Shown here piece by piece: positions 35,891 to 47,645 of a stretch of 64,000 nucleotides of DNA. This stretch comes from Benincasa hispida. Its lineage: Eukaryota > Streptophyta > Magnoliopsida > Cucurbitales > Cucurbitaceae. The notes below the pieces were generated by a model, which had not been told where the DNA came from, made no database searches, and saw only the letters and a list, made by a program, of their open reading frames with translations. How positions within the stretch are numbered: position 1 is the stretch's first letter; every line of letters starts with the position of its first letter. The translations under genes were made by a program, and so were the position numbers. Location: positions 89,740,645 to 89,804,644 of the forward strand of contig NC_052357.1 of the NCBI RefSeq assembly GCF_009727055.1. Direction: 5' to 3'.

Positions 35891-36529
35891 TCTATAATAC
35901 ATAAAACAAAACAGAATAAAATTTTTAGGTTTATTCAACCCTAATGAAATAGGAATTTATAGGTAAACTATTGTGCCCTAGAATATGTACACATATTTTT
36001 TAGCATCAACCTAAGACCATTCTCATCTTCCCCATCCCTTTGAAACCAACATGACGAGTTACAAATAGAAAATACTCATTATTGTTATTTTTTTTCAACA
36101 TACCAGATCATGTAAATTCAAAAAATTAGAACAATAGTAATCAAAAGAGAGATTCATAACTAACGTACTTTTGGGGGTAAATACAGGTGCAAACTATGGA
36201 AAGAAGAACAAAAATATTTAAAAAGCGCAAGGTACTTAGTCCAGAATAGTCGAAATTGGTGAAACGGCGTTGGATTGAAGTTTAAGCTCTTTTAATTTAC
36301 AAATCGCGATTAGACTTATAATCAGGCGAGTGCTGTACAAAAGCCTTCGTGTTTCAATGGGCTTCCCTGACCCGAGGGATTGAGATAAAATTTCCTGAAA
36401 AATGACGCGTCACGATAGACTTGGAACTCAATTCACGGCTAAGCAAATATCGAGCTGACAGGTTCATCACTATCGCGATATTCATTAAACCCCAATTGGC
36501 GTAAATAAACATTTCCTATCTTGTTTGTA
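35891..36529. other. MULE right-side leader region
   Basis: No gene is seen. It lies between the 5' end of the DUF1985-ULP1 gene and the right terminal repeat, so it would hold that gene's promoter. Confidence 0.4.
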
Positions 36530-36870
36530 TTACAAAATTAGGTAAGGGATTAGTGAAAATGATCAGACAGGAAGGATCAACGCTAGTGCGAACATATTTT
36601 GTAACGTTGGATTGGGCTAGTGCGAACATATTTTGAAAATGATCACATAGTTTAAATCTTCATCGCGTTTTGTTCATCAAGTCGGGCTAGGGATAGGAAA
36701 ACTTCATGAGGCTGAGAGGCCAATCACGATCGTGATGCGTTTATATGTTATGAATAGGGATGTGACGTAAATAAAAGGTTATAATTTATAAATTTTCGAG
36801 GAGGTTCACAAAACTAAAACGCACTCAAGGATAGGTCATCCGTACAAAAACCTTGAGTTTCTCTAACAAT
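36530..36870. repeat. Right terminal inverted repeat region of the MULE
   Basis: The reverse complement matches 10.997-11.345 kb. Compared with the left end it has an extra direct copy of GCTAGTGCGAACATATTTTG (36585-36604 and about 36617-36636). Confidence 0.7.
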
Positions 36871-37094
36871 CAAACACAATAATTTCAATTACAGAAACAA
36901 AATATCTAGAGTATTAGGAGTCTATCTAGTCTCTCCAAAACAAAAAAAATACACCAAATTACCAAAATAACAAGGTAGAGAGAAGAAAAGAGATACAACG
37001 ACAGTATTTAACGAATGAAGGAGGAGATGAACGTACCTTGGAACAACAAAATCCACAAGAAGAAGGGCAAGAATCATGAATAGAGAACTTAAAA

Positions 37095-37443
37095 AGTCTC
37101 TAAGGGGCGTTTGGGCAAGTGTTATCATCAAAATATAATAACCATCCCTTGCTACAGTAAAAACTATTTCAAAACCTTCAATTAGCGTCAACACTATTTC
37201 AAAACTCCCATTTGCTATAATGTTTACTATTTACTACGATTTTTACTATTTTACATTCATCATTTTTTCATTATTTGTTACAATGTTTATTATTTCCTTC
37301 TCAAACTAAAATAGTTTACACCTCAAACACATACTATTATGACCCAAACTAAAATAATCTATACCCAAAACATAAACTATCATAACCCAACTATAATAAC
37401 CTAGGATTATAATAACTAACTTATTACCACAAATGCCCCTTAA
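37095..37443. mobile_element. Small TIR element (MITE)
   Basis: It starts CTAAGGGGCGTTTGGG and ends in the inverse, AAATGCCCCTTA, about 345 bp with no gene. The GGGGC(C)GTTTGG start resembles hAT or PIF/Harbinger MITEs; I could not settle the target duplication. A frame at 36922-37194 overlaps its edge and looks random. Confidence 0.6.
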
Positions 37444-38575
37444 GGGGCCGTTTGGATTTAGGTTTTCTCAATGCCCAGAAATAAAGGATGTCTGGGAATT
37501 ATATGTCTCGAAATAAAATTACTGGGAATCAAGGATGACTATGTTTGGTTGTCATGGAAAAACAATGTATGGGAATAGTATGTGTGAGAAATATATGTGG
37601 GAATTAAAAAAAAAAAAATTAAGATTGTCTCTATCAAACATTTGTTGAAATGCTTTGAATCTGTTTGTTGGCACTTCGAACAACCAAGTACAGGGGTATC
37701 GCTTAAATTATCTACACGATCGCTGAGTAACAAAATGCTATACGACCACCTATCCAATGCTATACGATTGCCTATCAAATGCTATACGATTGCTTACCAA
37801 ATGCTACACGATCGCTGAGGTCGGCTACACGAGTAACAAAATGCTATACGATCGCCTACCTAATGCTATACGATCACTTACCAAATGCTACACAATCGCT
37901 GAGCTTGGCTACATGATCGCTGAGCTCTGCTACACGATCGTTGAGTAACAAAATGTTATATGACCGCCTACCCAATGCTATACGATCGCCTACCTAATGC
38001 TATACGAACATAATATAGGAAAGTCTTCCCTCTCGGTCGAGCTGCTTTGCTCATTCTCCTATACCTGGCTACTTCTCGCGATCGCTTACCAAATGCTACA
38101 CGATCTCTTATCAAATGTTACACGATCGCCTACCCAATGCTATACGATCACCTACCAAATACTATACGATCGCTTACCAAATACTACACCATCGCTTACC
38201 AAATGCTACACGGTCGCTGAGTAACAAAATGTTATACGATCGCCTACTAAATGCTATACGATCGCCTACCAAATGCTATACGATCGCCTACCAAAATCTA
38301 TACGATCGCTTACCAAATGCTACACGATCGTTGAGTAACAAAATGTTATACGATTTCACGATTGGAAGGAAGAAAAATCGTGGTAGGAAGCGGAAGAAGA
38401 AATTTGAAAATCCAACTTCTCAATGGGTATGCAATTCCTTCATTTGTGTGGGGTAAAGATACCCAGGACTTGCCTTTCCAAAGTAAATAAACAAATCCTA
38501 ACCAAACATGAGCCTTGTAAACCCATTCACATTCCCACCCTCTTTTCCCTCCAACCAACGACCCTAAAAGTGTTC
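37443..38575. mobile_element. TIR-like element carrying a minisatellite
   Basis: It begins GGGGCCGTTTGGATT and its far end is similar in inverse (AACCAACGACCCTAAA). Inner words such as ATGTTTGGTTGTCATGG and CCTAACCAAACATGAG also mirror each other. No transposase is present. The centre is almost wholly a 22-bp tandem array. Confidence 0.5.
37700..38355. repeat. 22-bp CGATCG minisatellite
   Basis: About 20 copies of AATGCTATACGATCGCCTACC-like units, grouped into longer blocks that each start GAGTAACAAAATG (near 37726, 37826, 37940, 38218, 38332). A unique insert lies at about 38008-38080. Frames across the array translate to repeats (for example LYDRLPNAIRS) only because of the array; I do not call them genes. 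Confidence 0.92.
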
Positions 38576-38799
38576 GACGAGAGAGTTTGGGAAGTGGAGG
38601 CTGGTGAAAACAATGACCATTTCCGTAGGGTTATTAGGAGGAGAGTGAAAAGTGGAATTCTTTTAACCAAAAACAAAAACTTAAGTAAAATAAACAAAAT
38701 AAAATATCTCTACTTACAACATGTTTACATTCTATTGATTATTTATTAATTTCTAAAATTTGATAATTTAATGTCAATTATTAATTTATTTTCAATCAT

Positions 38800-39230
38800 T
38801 TGCTTGAACTTTAATAATTTAGTCTCTGAATTTTAGTTGGAAATGTTTTAATCTTTGTATTATTAAATTTGTAATAATTTAGCTCTTGAACTTTAATGAG
38901 TAAAAATTGAGTTCTTGAACTTTACAATTTGTATTGACTCAGTCCTTATTGAAAAAGATATTATTAAGATTAATAAAAAAAATTATACATGTAAACCGAT
39001 AACTTTTTTTATAAAATATAAAAATTAAATCGTACTTAATAGAGGTTGAAACATATTTCGAAGAGATTTTTTATGACAAGAACTAAATTGTTCTTTGTTA
39101 AAGTTTAGGGATTAAATTGTTATAAATCTGAAAGTATATATGGACTAAAATCTTAATCAGTTAAGTTCAATGACTAAATTGTTACTTTATTGAAAGTCTA
39201 GGGACCAAAAGCTTTTTTTTTTTTTTTTTT
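38800..39230. mobile_element. Fold-back repeat relic
   Basis: The left part (CTTTAATAATTTAGTC..., TTGAACTTTAATGAG) is roughly mirrored by the right part (GACTAAATTGTTAC, AGTCTAGGGACC). It is a decayed MITE-like hairpin ending in a poly-T run at about 39211-39231. Confidence 0.4.
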
Positions 39231-39231
39231 T

Positions 39232-39690
39232 TAACTTTTTTTAATTTCTGTACTTTTCTACTTCAAATATTTGCAACATTTTTTTAAAGGTTGCAATAGA
39301 ATTAAGTTATTGCAACAGTGTCTACGAATCTTGCAACATAATCGTTGTAATACACTTTTTTTTGTAGCATTTAACAAGAGTATTGTAAATTAATCGTTGC
39401 AATAGACATAATTTGCAACAAATTTGTAAAATATACCTAAAAATTGTTGTAATTGTACATAGCTTTGCAACCATTTTTTAAATGCTGCAAAAAATCGCTA
39501 CATTAGATGGTTTTACAACAGTTTGTTTATATGTTGCTAGAAACCGTTGCAATCTTATGAAGTCTTGTTGTAGTGTTTTGTTGTAGTGTTTGGTCTAAAT
39601 CGCTACAAAATATCTGTTTTTAAACCGTTGCAATTTATGGTTTTTAAATCGCTACAAAATATCTGTTTTGTTGTAGTGTTTGGTCTAAAC
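39232..39690. mobile_element. CACTA-like terminal region
   Basis: Many GTTGCAA/TTGCAAC words are followed by TTTTGTTGTAGTG, the inverse of a CACTACAACAAAA terminus. This end appears twice (about 39576 and 39666), each followed by TTTGGTCTAAA. It is probably the subterminal part of a non-autonomous CACTA element. Confidence 0.5.
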
Positions 39691-41180
39691 TCACGTGCAT
39701 CCTCACACCATAACATATGATGACTTTGGATGAAAATAATTGATATTTTCCCAATTTCTAAGGACTCGTTGAATTGATTTAAGAAAAAAATGTTTTTAAA
39801 AAAATTCATTTTAATTTAAATATTTTTTATAAAACTAATTAAAATACACTTGAAAAACTATTTTCAGTAATTGTCAATATTAAAATACACTTGAAAAATA
39901 TTTTCAGTAGTTGTCAATATTAAAATACATTTGAGTGGTTGCCAAACACTCAAATATCTTATCAAAGACTTATTTTTACATTAGACACTTGAAAATGTAT
40001 TTCAAACACACTATAATTAATAAATTTTTTTCAATCAGGAGTAAAATTGCTGACACTAGGGGCAAAATTGTATTTTCAGTATGTGGATTTTCCACTTAAA
40101 AATTGAAAAAGTAAGAGGTTAGAAAAATTAGTTTCTAAAAGATATTTGTTTTGTTAAAAATAGCAATTTCCTTATCATAGTTACTAATATGCTCATTGCA
40201 AAAGTCACATATAATATTATGTTATCTAAATCGATTATTCAGTTATGGTCTCGGATTTAAATGGATACAAGTAGGTTAAGAATTACCTTTTTGATTTTAT
40301 ATTTTTAACAATTTAGTCAATATAAATGATTTAGTCTAATTCTTTAATTTTATTAATAAATTTAGTTCCAATTAAAACCTCAATAATTTATATAGTGAAA
40401 ATTATTTTAAGATATAATAGAATTTCTTATTAAAGTTGATTGATAAACTAATTAGGAACCAAATAGTTTATGAGATCCAAATCAAAATTGTTGAATAATA
40501 AAAATCGACATTTAATTTTATGCGGTAGGGATGAATTATTACAAATTTGAAAGTTAATAAATGATTACATACTAAAATAGGAGGATTAAATTGCTACTAT
40601 AGTTATGAAGACTTCCAAGACGTTTATTCTCTTGCTCGCTCTTGCCAGGTATGAACTCAAACAAAAACTATACTCCAAATCAATAATGTAGTTGTCATTG
40701 CATGTTGTTTCCAAGAATTACAACTCTTCTTGAATTTCTATGTATAAGTATTTAGAACATTTGTTTGCTGTGTGGTATATTTTACGTAAGCAGTTTATAA
40801 AATGCTACTGAAGAACTCATTGCAGATAAACTGTTTGATAAAATGACAATGAGAAAGGTCAGTTTTCAGAAGTTGTCGTACATAAATTAGACTATTTTGA
40901 ATCAGGAACATATTGAGTTTGTGAACTAATTTAGGCAAAAATGGTACAATTACAAGCATTAACCATCCCGAGCCGAAAAAGGAGTAGATGTCATTGTCAT
41001 GAAAACTGTTTATTCTGTTGCTGGTGAGCAATGAAGAGGGTATTGAGTTGAAAGGAAAATATCAAGACCATGTGTATAGGTATCTTTTTCTCAAAGGATT
41101 TGAAATTCTACATAGGTAAAGCAGAGAAATTTCCTAGTCTTCTGATAATGTGTAAAGTAATACTTAGTTTAAGCAGCTAA
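39691..41180. other. Gene-free AT-rich spacer
   Basis: Mostly low-complexity. A MITE-like stretch at about 40290-40600 has GACTAAATT-type words. A short frame at 40606 (MKTSKTFILLLALAR) runs to a CCAG|GTATGA donor-like site, with no clear continuation. Confidence 0.4.
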
Positions 41181-41606
41181 CTACAGTTTGTGTAGTATGA
41201 TATGAACTCCATGTTGAGGCTTCATTGATGAGGAGGTGGTGGGAGCATGTGTATATGATGGCGAAAGCTCAAATGAGAAGCGTTGTAGGATAATTGATAA
41301 TGCCATTTTTGCTTCAATCATGGCAAAGTTTAGTCCTATGCATATTCTAGGACCCCAGCCAAATGGTACATAAGCACTTGGATTATTGGTTGCTTTGGAA
41401 ACTCCCTCAGAAAATCTTTCTGGTTTAAATTCATATGCATCTTCTCCCCATAACTCAGGATCACAATGGATAAGAACAATTGGTAAGCCCACCATCACTC
41501 CTGCTGGTAAAATCAAATTTCCAAGTCTTGTTTCTTTTTTAACAAGACGCTCAAACATACTCACAGGTGTATACAACCTGAGAACCTCGTTCAAGATCAT
41601 AGTTAC
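41181..41606 (-). pseudogene. Cytochrome P450, CYP72-type, last exon only
   Basis: Minus strand. An acceptor-like CACAG at 41607-41611 is followed by [18 protein letters not shown]. Then come the PERF box ([15 protein letters not shown]), the haem loop [14 protein letters not shown] with the Cys ligand, [27 protein letters not shown], and [12 protein letters not shown] with a stop at 41181. About 140 residues with no internal stop. CYP72 enzymes are ER-bound monooxygenases of hormone or terpenoid metabolism; I cannot infer the substrate. The I-helix and ExxR exons are not found upstream, and a 100-N gap starts 247 bp away. The rest of the gene may be lost in the gap or misplaced, or this may be a truncated pseudogene. 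The exon itself looks intact. Confidence 0.9.
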
Positions 41607-41852
41607 CTGTGCCGTTGCAAAAGTTACTTGTCATAGCAAACACACAAATTTTTAGGGCATACATCCCCTCAAAAGTCACATGTTAAAGTGTCACTCCTTG
41701 CCAACATTTCTAGCTAAGAACATCGATATAGAAATGAGATACAAATATGACATGACACTCATACAGAGACATGTCACTTTTTTATGGACAAGGACACGAC
41801 AAGGACGCATTAATTCAAAATCATCGAATGTACGTATTTATATGCTTAAAAA

Positions 41853-41952
41853 NNNNNNNNNNNNNNNNNNNNNNNNNNNNNNNNNNNNNNNNNNNNNNNN
41901 NNNNNNNNNNNNNNNNNNNNNNNNNNNNNNNNNNNNNNNNNNNNNNNNNNNN
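41853..41952. other. 100-N scaffold gap
   Basis: Exactly 100 n, the usual placeholder for a gap of unknown size. Confidence 0.99.
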
Positions 41953-44900
41953 ATTAAATTGATAGACATTACGTTCTACCACTGACAAATGTTTATACGA
42001 GATTGTAAATAGAGTTAGATATAGATGTATGCTAAGCAAAGAGAAATGTAGTTACAAATCTCCCATCTGTTACGCGGAACTTTTATTTGGGTTTAGGACT
42101 GGTTTGTAAGGGCATGAGAACCCCACAAACCCACGTGCATTAATCCCTCCACAACCCTTCTACAATCATGCATATTCATTACAACTCATATTCCTCCCGG
42201 TTAACCATAGAAATTTTCTATACCTCTATATTTTTTCTTCAATTTTAGTATAAAAAATTAATTAATAAGATATATGTTAACCAATTAAATTTTACAAGAA
42301 AAAAATTTCTTGTCTCTTTTTATTTTATTTTTATTTAGATTTTATGTATGTATATTATCGACTAATTTGAAAGTACATTTTTAAAGAAAAAAAATTACTA
42401 ATGAATTAAATGTAGTATGTTCAATTTTTCTTTCCTAAATGTTAGGACATATAAATATATTGTATCATATTGTGCAATATATAGTGACCCGTTAAAAATT
42501 AATTAACAAAGTTGAATGAGGACAATTTGCAAATTAGTCTATTTTTGACTAACTTATAAAAGTTACAATCATTTAACGTAGATTGGTTGGAGATGAAGAT
42601 CACATTTTAGATCACATTTGACAACAATTGAAGGAATAAATTTTATTAAGAATTTTTTCTTTTGAGTTTGAAATTGTATTATAGTATACTATGACTACTT
42701 ATAATGTTTTCTATTTGTTTTACTCCTAATAGTTCACTTAAAAAAAAAATTAATTATCAAACACATTCTTTGTCTACTTCTATTGATTTTCAATAAAGAA
42801 ATAGAAATAGTGTATTAAAAGTAGAAACAATAAAAAATGAGAAATGGAAAAATGTTATCAATAAGTCATAAATAATGAATTTATAAAAATAAAAGTTTAG
42901 AGGTGATGGTATTTAGCATTAATACAAAATAGACTTGTGCTTGCCACACACATTTCAACATTCAATGTTGGCATTTGAGGATTCAAATTTCTAATAAAAC
43001 TTAGCCGCAGCAAATACCTTAATTTTAATTTAAAAGGCTAGTGTTCCTGCTTGAATGATTTTATCAACTCCCATATGTTAATGTTATAATAATAGACGTA
43101 AAAATAAATAATCTCCCTAATAATAGAAACTACGCTTATAACTATTGAAACCTTTTGAATTCCCTCCCTTAAAATAAATGCTTTGCAATAGCTGTTTTAA
43201 AAAAAAAAAATCATTATGACGACTTGCATGGGTGTGAGAACTATTAGTCACAGTAATATAATAATTAATTTCATTTGAATGTTCCTACTCGCTTTAAAAA
43301 CTCTCCCACCACAAACCGCCCTATGCAAGCAATTTGCACAGCTAAAAATAGACTAAAGCTTTCTATGGATGGTAAAAGTCACAATGCCTGTTTTTTATTC
43401 CAAAATTAAACCCATGAGGAAACAACACCACAAGACTCATTAAGAATACATATCTACTATAGTACGTACTTTTAGTTCATCCATTAATCTTCCAAGCAAA
43501 GTCACTATTAGAGTATATGAAACTAATCCATACCCATTTTCCCCTTTTGTAATAAAATTTTATCGGTGCACAGTCCCTTTAATATATCGCAAGTATTCTA
43601 TTTATGCCTCTTTGATAGATTGATCATCGCCATTGGTTGTATGCCATTGTACCCTGTACTGTATAATTTGAAAGCCTTCCTATATCCGAGCCTTGTGGCA
43701 GTGAGAAGATAACAATAAACATTTCCACTATTACTTTAGAAAGATTATATCAACAATCAGGAGGCCATCCATCTATTTTCCCAATTCTTGCCATATTTGG
43801 GAAGACTAGGACAAATTTGATCTTTTATCATATGATAACATTTCTATCCTATAGCCCAGATCTAACACCTTTTTAAAACCTCCGCATTATATTTCCACTG
43901 TGAGCAATAATAGAAATGCAAATTGGACTCTTCGATAACACCTTCACAAATATCGCAAGAAAAAAAGAGTCTCTTTTTCCCAGTCAGTCATTAAATCAAA
44001 TTCATGCAACATAGAATTCTGTTTGAATGTTTAGTCAATCATAAACTGACTTGTTATCATCAGTGTCAACCAAGCTAAAAATTAAATTCGTCAAACATAA
44101 CAACCACTTACAATGATAATATTTTCACCTCCAGTGCTTCTCTTGGTGAATGAGAATAGTCTGCTTCGCTTATCATCTGCAGACCCATTGAGAATCCTTC
44201 ATCACATGAGATTGTGCTTCAATACAACAAATCAAGCACGTGATACTAATTTTAATACCATATAAAGCTTCTGTGTATATTTTGAGATAAACATTAAGTG
44301 GTCATTCGGCCATCCTTTCTTTTGATAACGGCTTTGGTGTGTTCCTACTGACATTAAACCTTTTCAATTCAACTTCACCATGAGAGGAAGTCTAACTGAC
44401 ATAAAAGTCTGAAAAATCTTCTAAATTCTTTTGTGCATCTAGAGCAATAACCCATCCTTAACTATATCCATCCTTGCTAATGGCTGCAAAAAAATTTTGC
44501 AAGATTTTGAACTCATTGTTGGTTGAGAAATAGCCCTTTAGCAACGCAACCACGAGGCCTTGCACTTTAATCCACAAAATTTCCCATGTGCTTGATTATA
44601 TCTTGGTCATTAATAGAACCACATTTAGGCTACACGAGTCGTTATTTTTGTATCCCCCTAATACGTGGGTCCATTCAACAAGTGTCCAATAAGCTCTTAT
44701 TTGTCGAGTACGTTCAGCTGCGAGGAATTGAAGGCTGAGCGTCCTCATCGTGTATCCCTGATGGTACACTCTCCCAATTTTTGAATTTGCTTAAGTCATC
44801 CTCAATAAAATGCGTCAGTTGATACACCTAATGACATATCGAGTGCTATACCAATGAGCGTGACAACACTGATGAAATCTTGAATTATAAAAAATATGAG

Positions 44901-47379
44901 CTTCTCTACTGAACAATAAGATTATCTGCCAATACATATTCATTACGGCAGGAAATGTCTACAATGAAGACTTGCCTCTAAGATTACCTCAATCCACATT
45001 ATAAGTTATGCATCAACTTAAAACAATGGTCACTCTGAAACATTCTCTAGACTTCTTCTCATCAGCTGATCAAACTTCTATTTGGCATTCTCTAAATCAA
45101 CGCATTTCTTAATTCATATTTGCAATCATCAAATTCAGCAAATATAATACGTTAAGGTGTATCAGCGCGTCAGCTATATCTCAATTGCTTTTAAGTCCCA
45201 GAGTCTCTCATGTTTTTTCTTATTTCGACCAGTACATATCTCTACTACAAAACTCTATTTTAACTAGATTCATAGTAGTCATTATGTAACCTTTTTTGCC
45301 TTCCACTAAGACATCCACATCAATAAATATAATACATTTTTTAATACGTATATTGGTTCTTTTTTTGGAATAATTAAACATTATTATATGTTCGTATCAA
45401 TCTGAGAGGGGTATATTTATTCCACTACACAAAGCTACACTCTCAGTGTAAAATAATTTCTAAACTGTTGTGATAGGGACACCATATTTAAGACATAGAT
45501 AGTCCACGATTTATTGCTTCTGCCCAAAGTTTTGGTATTTTGAAGGATACTCTTATTGTCAAAGGGAACCAAGTTTGAAGTGGTGAAAGCAAGATCTTCC
45601 AAACCTATATGTGAATAGAATAACGCAATTAATCAATAAATATAACAAACATATTGTTTAATGCCAATCTTTAAAACATAATTAAGCAATTACAGATGAT
45701 GTTTACGTAAAATATCAAATAAAAAAGGAATGAAAGAACATTACTTTGAAGAACTATTCTTAATAACTCTCTTTATCAAAATTAAGATAAATTGGATGTT
45801 GTCAGACAGAATCTTCTATCGCTAATCATATTTCAGTATGCGAGCGTACTAGTGGCCAATGCGTTTATAGTATATCATAAACAGAGATCTTCTTCCTCTA
45901 TGAAGCAAGCAACCTTCGACACAATTAACTTGTAGAATTCTCTAGAGTATCCTGGGTGAGTGAGAAACTATAGAGGTGTGGGGCTCTGGTGTAATTTGGA
46001 TATGAGTGGATGGATAGATGAGAGTAAAGATCGTAAAACTTAAACAACGACTCAAAACTAAGTGGCAATATTCGATTAGAAAAGGTTTTTATGCCTCCTA
46101 CGTGATATAAACTTGAGAGTGCTTGATTCATTAATATAATCTTGTCTAGTAAAAACAAAATCAATTAAAAAATTGGAGTTTTTTAATTTTAGATCGATCG
46201 TTTTAGTTGAATCACCTTGGTTATTTTATACATACGAATCGCGTGTGTTATAGTTAAAACGTTTAGAAACTGCTCTAAAATTGCTAAAATCATTATATCC
46301 ACGACCATTGAGTAAAGTGGATGCTACTAAATATTGCTGATTAATCATTTTACATCGATATTTTACGGTAATGAATGGAAAGCTCTCACAAAATTCGTAG
46401 TGATCATCTATGTCGTGGAAAGAGCACCGTAAATCAAAGTGCTAGGTTCCATTGGTGAAGGTAGAAACCGATTAAGTAAAGACACTAAATGTAGAAAAGT
46501 GATCTTGTTGTAAAATATGAAACTACTTTTTTAATTTTAATACCTACAGTTATACCAATGAAACTAAGAAAGATGTATCCTTCCCCACCTTCACGGTAAA
46601 CATGGTACGAAAAAATAACAAACCACAACTTAATATAATATAATTCGTATTAAATAATTAAATTAAATCATAATAACTTAACTTTATCATATTATATTTA
46701 TAACCTATGAGCCTAAAAAATCACGCACATATTGTAATATTTAAGAAGCCAGTAGTTGTTCTTCTACTCCTTAATTCAATATACACATATATTTATATCA
46801 ATTTCTCCAATTAATGTATTCATACATCATATCAATGATATCACACTCATAATGCTAAAACTCCGATTAATCATTATCATATATGATATCAATTGCCTCT
46901 TTGTCTACATATTGAACACTTTCAAACTCAATCCAAAAATTTGATTCTCAAACTTGAATCCATTGAGCTACAAGAGACCTTAATTGGACCCTATAGCTTA
47001 AGGCATCACGAATAGTTACGTGAATAGCTAACTCAAACTCTTTAATGACAAAATCCACAAACTCCTGCTCATGGAGCTTGCGAATTTGAGTGCACTGCAT
47101 TCAAAAAGAAAGTTTTAATAGTAAATTTCGGCTAAGAAGAAGATGGTTCTTTCAAGCATATTGGTGGTACCAATGGAAGCTTCTCCATTGTTTTCCGTTG
47201 CTTTAAGTTGTTCTTGAGTTCCACAACTCGTTCTAAAACTCCAAGAGGACTAGTGGGAAGAATCTTGAGGTATTCAACTAGGTGTGGTTTGGAGAAGAAG
47301 ACTGTTGTTGATCAGATCTTGAAGAGTTCTATAAAGGTATGACTACAGAACCTCTTTTATTAGAATGAAGCATGAGCTT
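41953..47379. other. Long gene-poor intergenic stretch
   Basis: No gene is confidently recognised. The minus frame through about 44250-44800 is unusually coding-like but has about four stops (see findings). Short frames at 45925-46164 and 46756-46944 look random. Confidence 0.45.
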
Positions 47380-47645
47380 TAGTTTTCTTCCAAAACTAGT
47401 GAATTTGATGCTTATTGATCCTTGTTGCTTCCGCTACATGTTGATACACTCTTATTAGTAACATCTACAAAGTGGGGTCGTATTCGTAGTGTTCACTAGG
47501 ATGGTCCCTCCCTTTATCATATACTACAAGACCATTTAGGTTATCAAAACTTAAGCATGATCCAACTTGTATGCTCTCCACATACATTGCTTAAGTTACA
47601 ACGTTAACTCTGGGATTTAGTTTATTTGGTTTGTGGATTTAATCA
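47380..47645 (-). repeat. Family A LTR fragment
   Basis: The minus strand reads CCACAAACCAAATAAACT, GGATCATGCTTAAG, GATAACCTAAATGGTC, and CACTTTGTAGATGTTACT in the family order. Both ends are lost. Confidence 0.7.

Larger units (their letters stand above)
10995..36870 (-). mobile_element. Composite Mutator-like element (MULE) with ULP1 cargo and nested retrotransposons
   Basis: The left end (10.997-11.345 kb) and right end (36.53-36.87 kb) are inverted, diverged copies of one sequence. Between them lie a MuDRA-like transposase (minus, 25.3 to 11.6 kb), an acidic protein gene (plus, 26.15-28.5 kb) and a DUF1985-ULP1 gene (minus, 35.9 to 28.9 kb). Four insertions account for about 14 kb: family A LTRs at 12.6-15.7, 26.2-28.05 and 28.9-30.9 kb, and a copia element at 17.0-24.4 kb. 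Without them the MULE would be about 11-12 kb. MULEs carrying ULP1 genes are known from melon, Arabidopsis and rice. No 9-bp target duplication could be recognised, and every gene is broken, so the element is dead. Confidence 0.7.

Noticed and set aside
37700..38355. CRISPR-like array of 22-bp repeats
   Set aside because: Contiguous units with no spacers; plant minisatellite.
37597..38456. Open frames with a repeated peptide (LYDRLPNAIRSLTKCYTIAE-like)
   Set aside because: They exist only because the 22-bp minisatellite has few stops in some frames; there is no start context or domain, and all are broken by the unique insert.
39230..39690. Shared origin of the TTGCAAC-rich parts at 9.5 and 39.4 kb as one duplication with the P450 pieces
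   Set aside because: The order relative to the P450 pieces differs at the two loci, and the similarity is only in short words.
41680..42039. Frames crossing the N gap
   Set aside because: They are open only because undetermined codons cannot contain stops.
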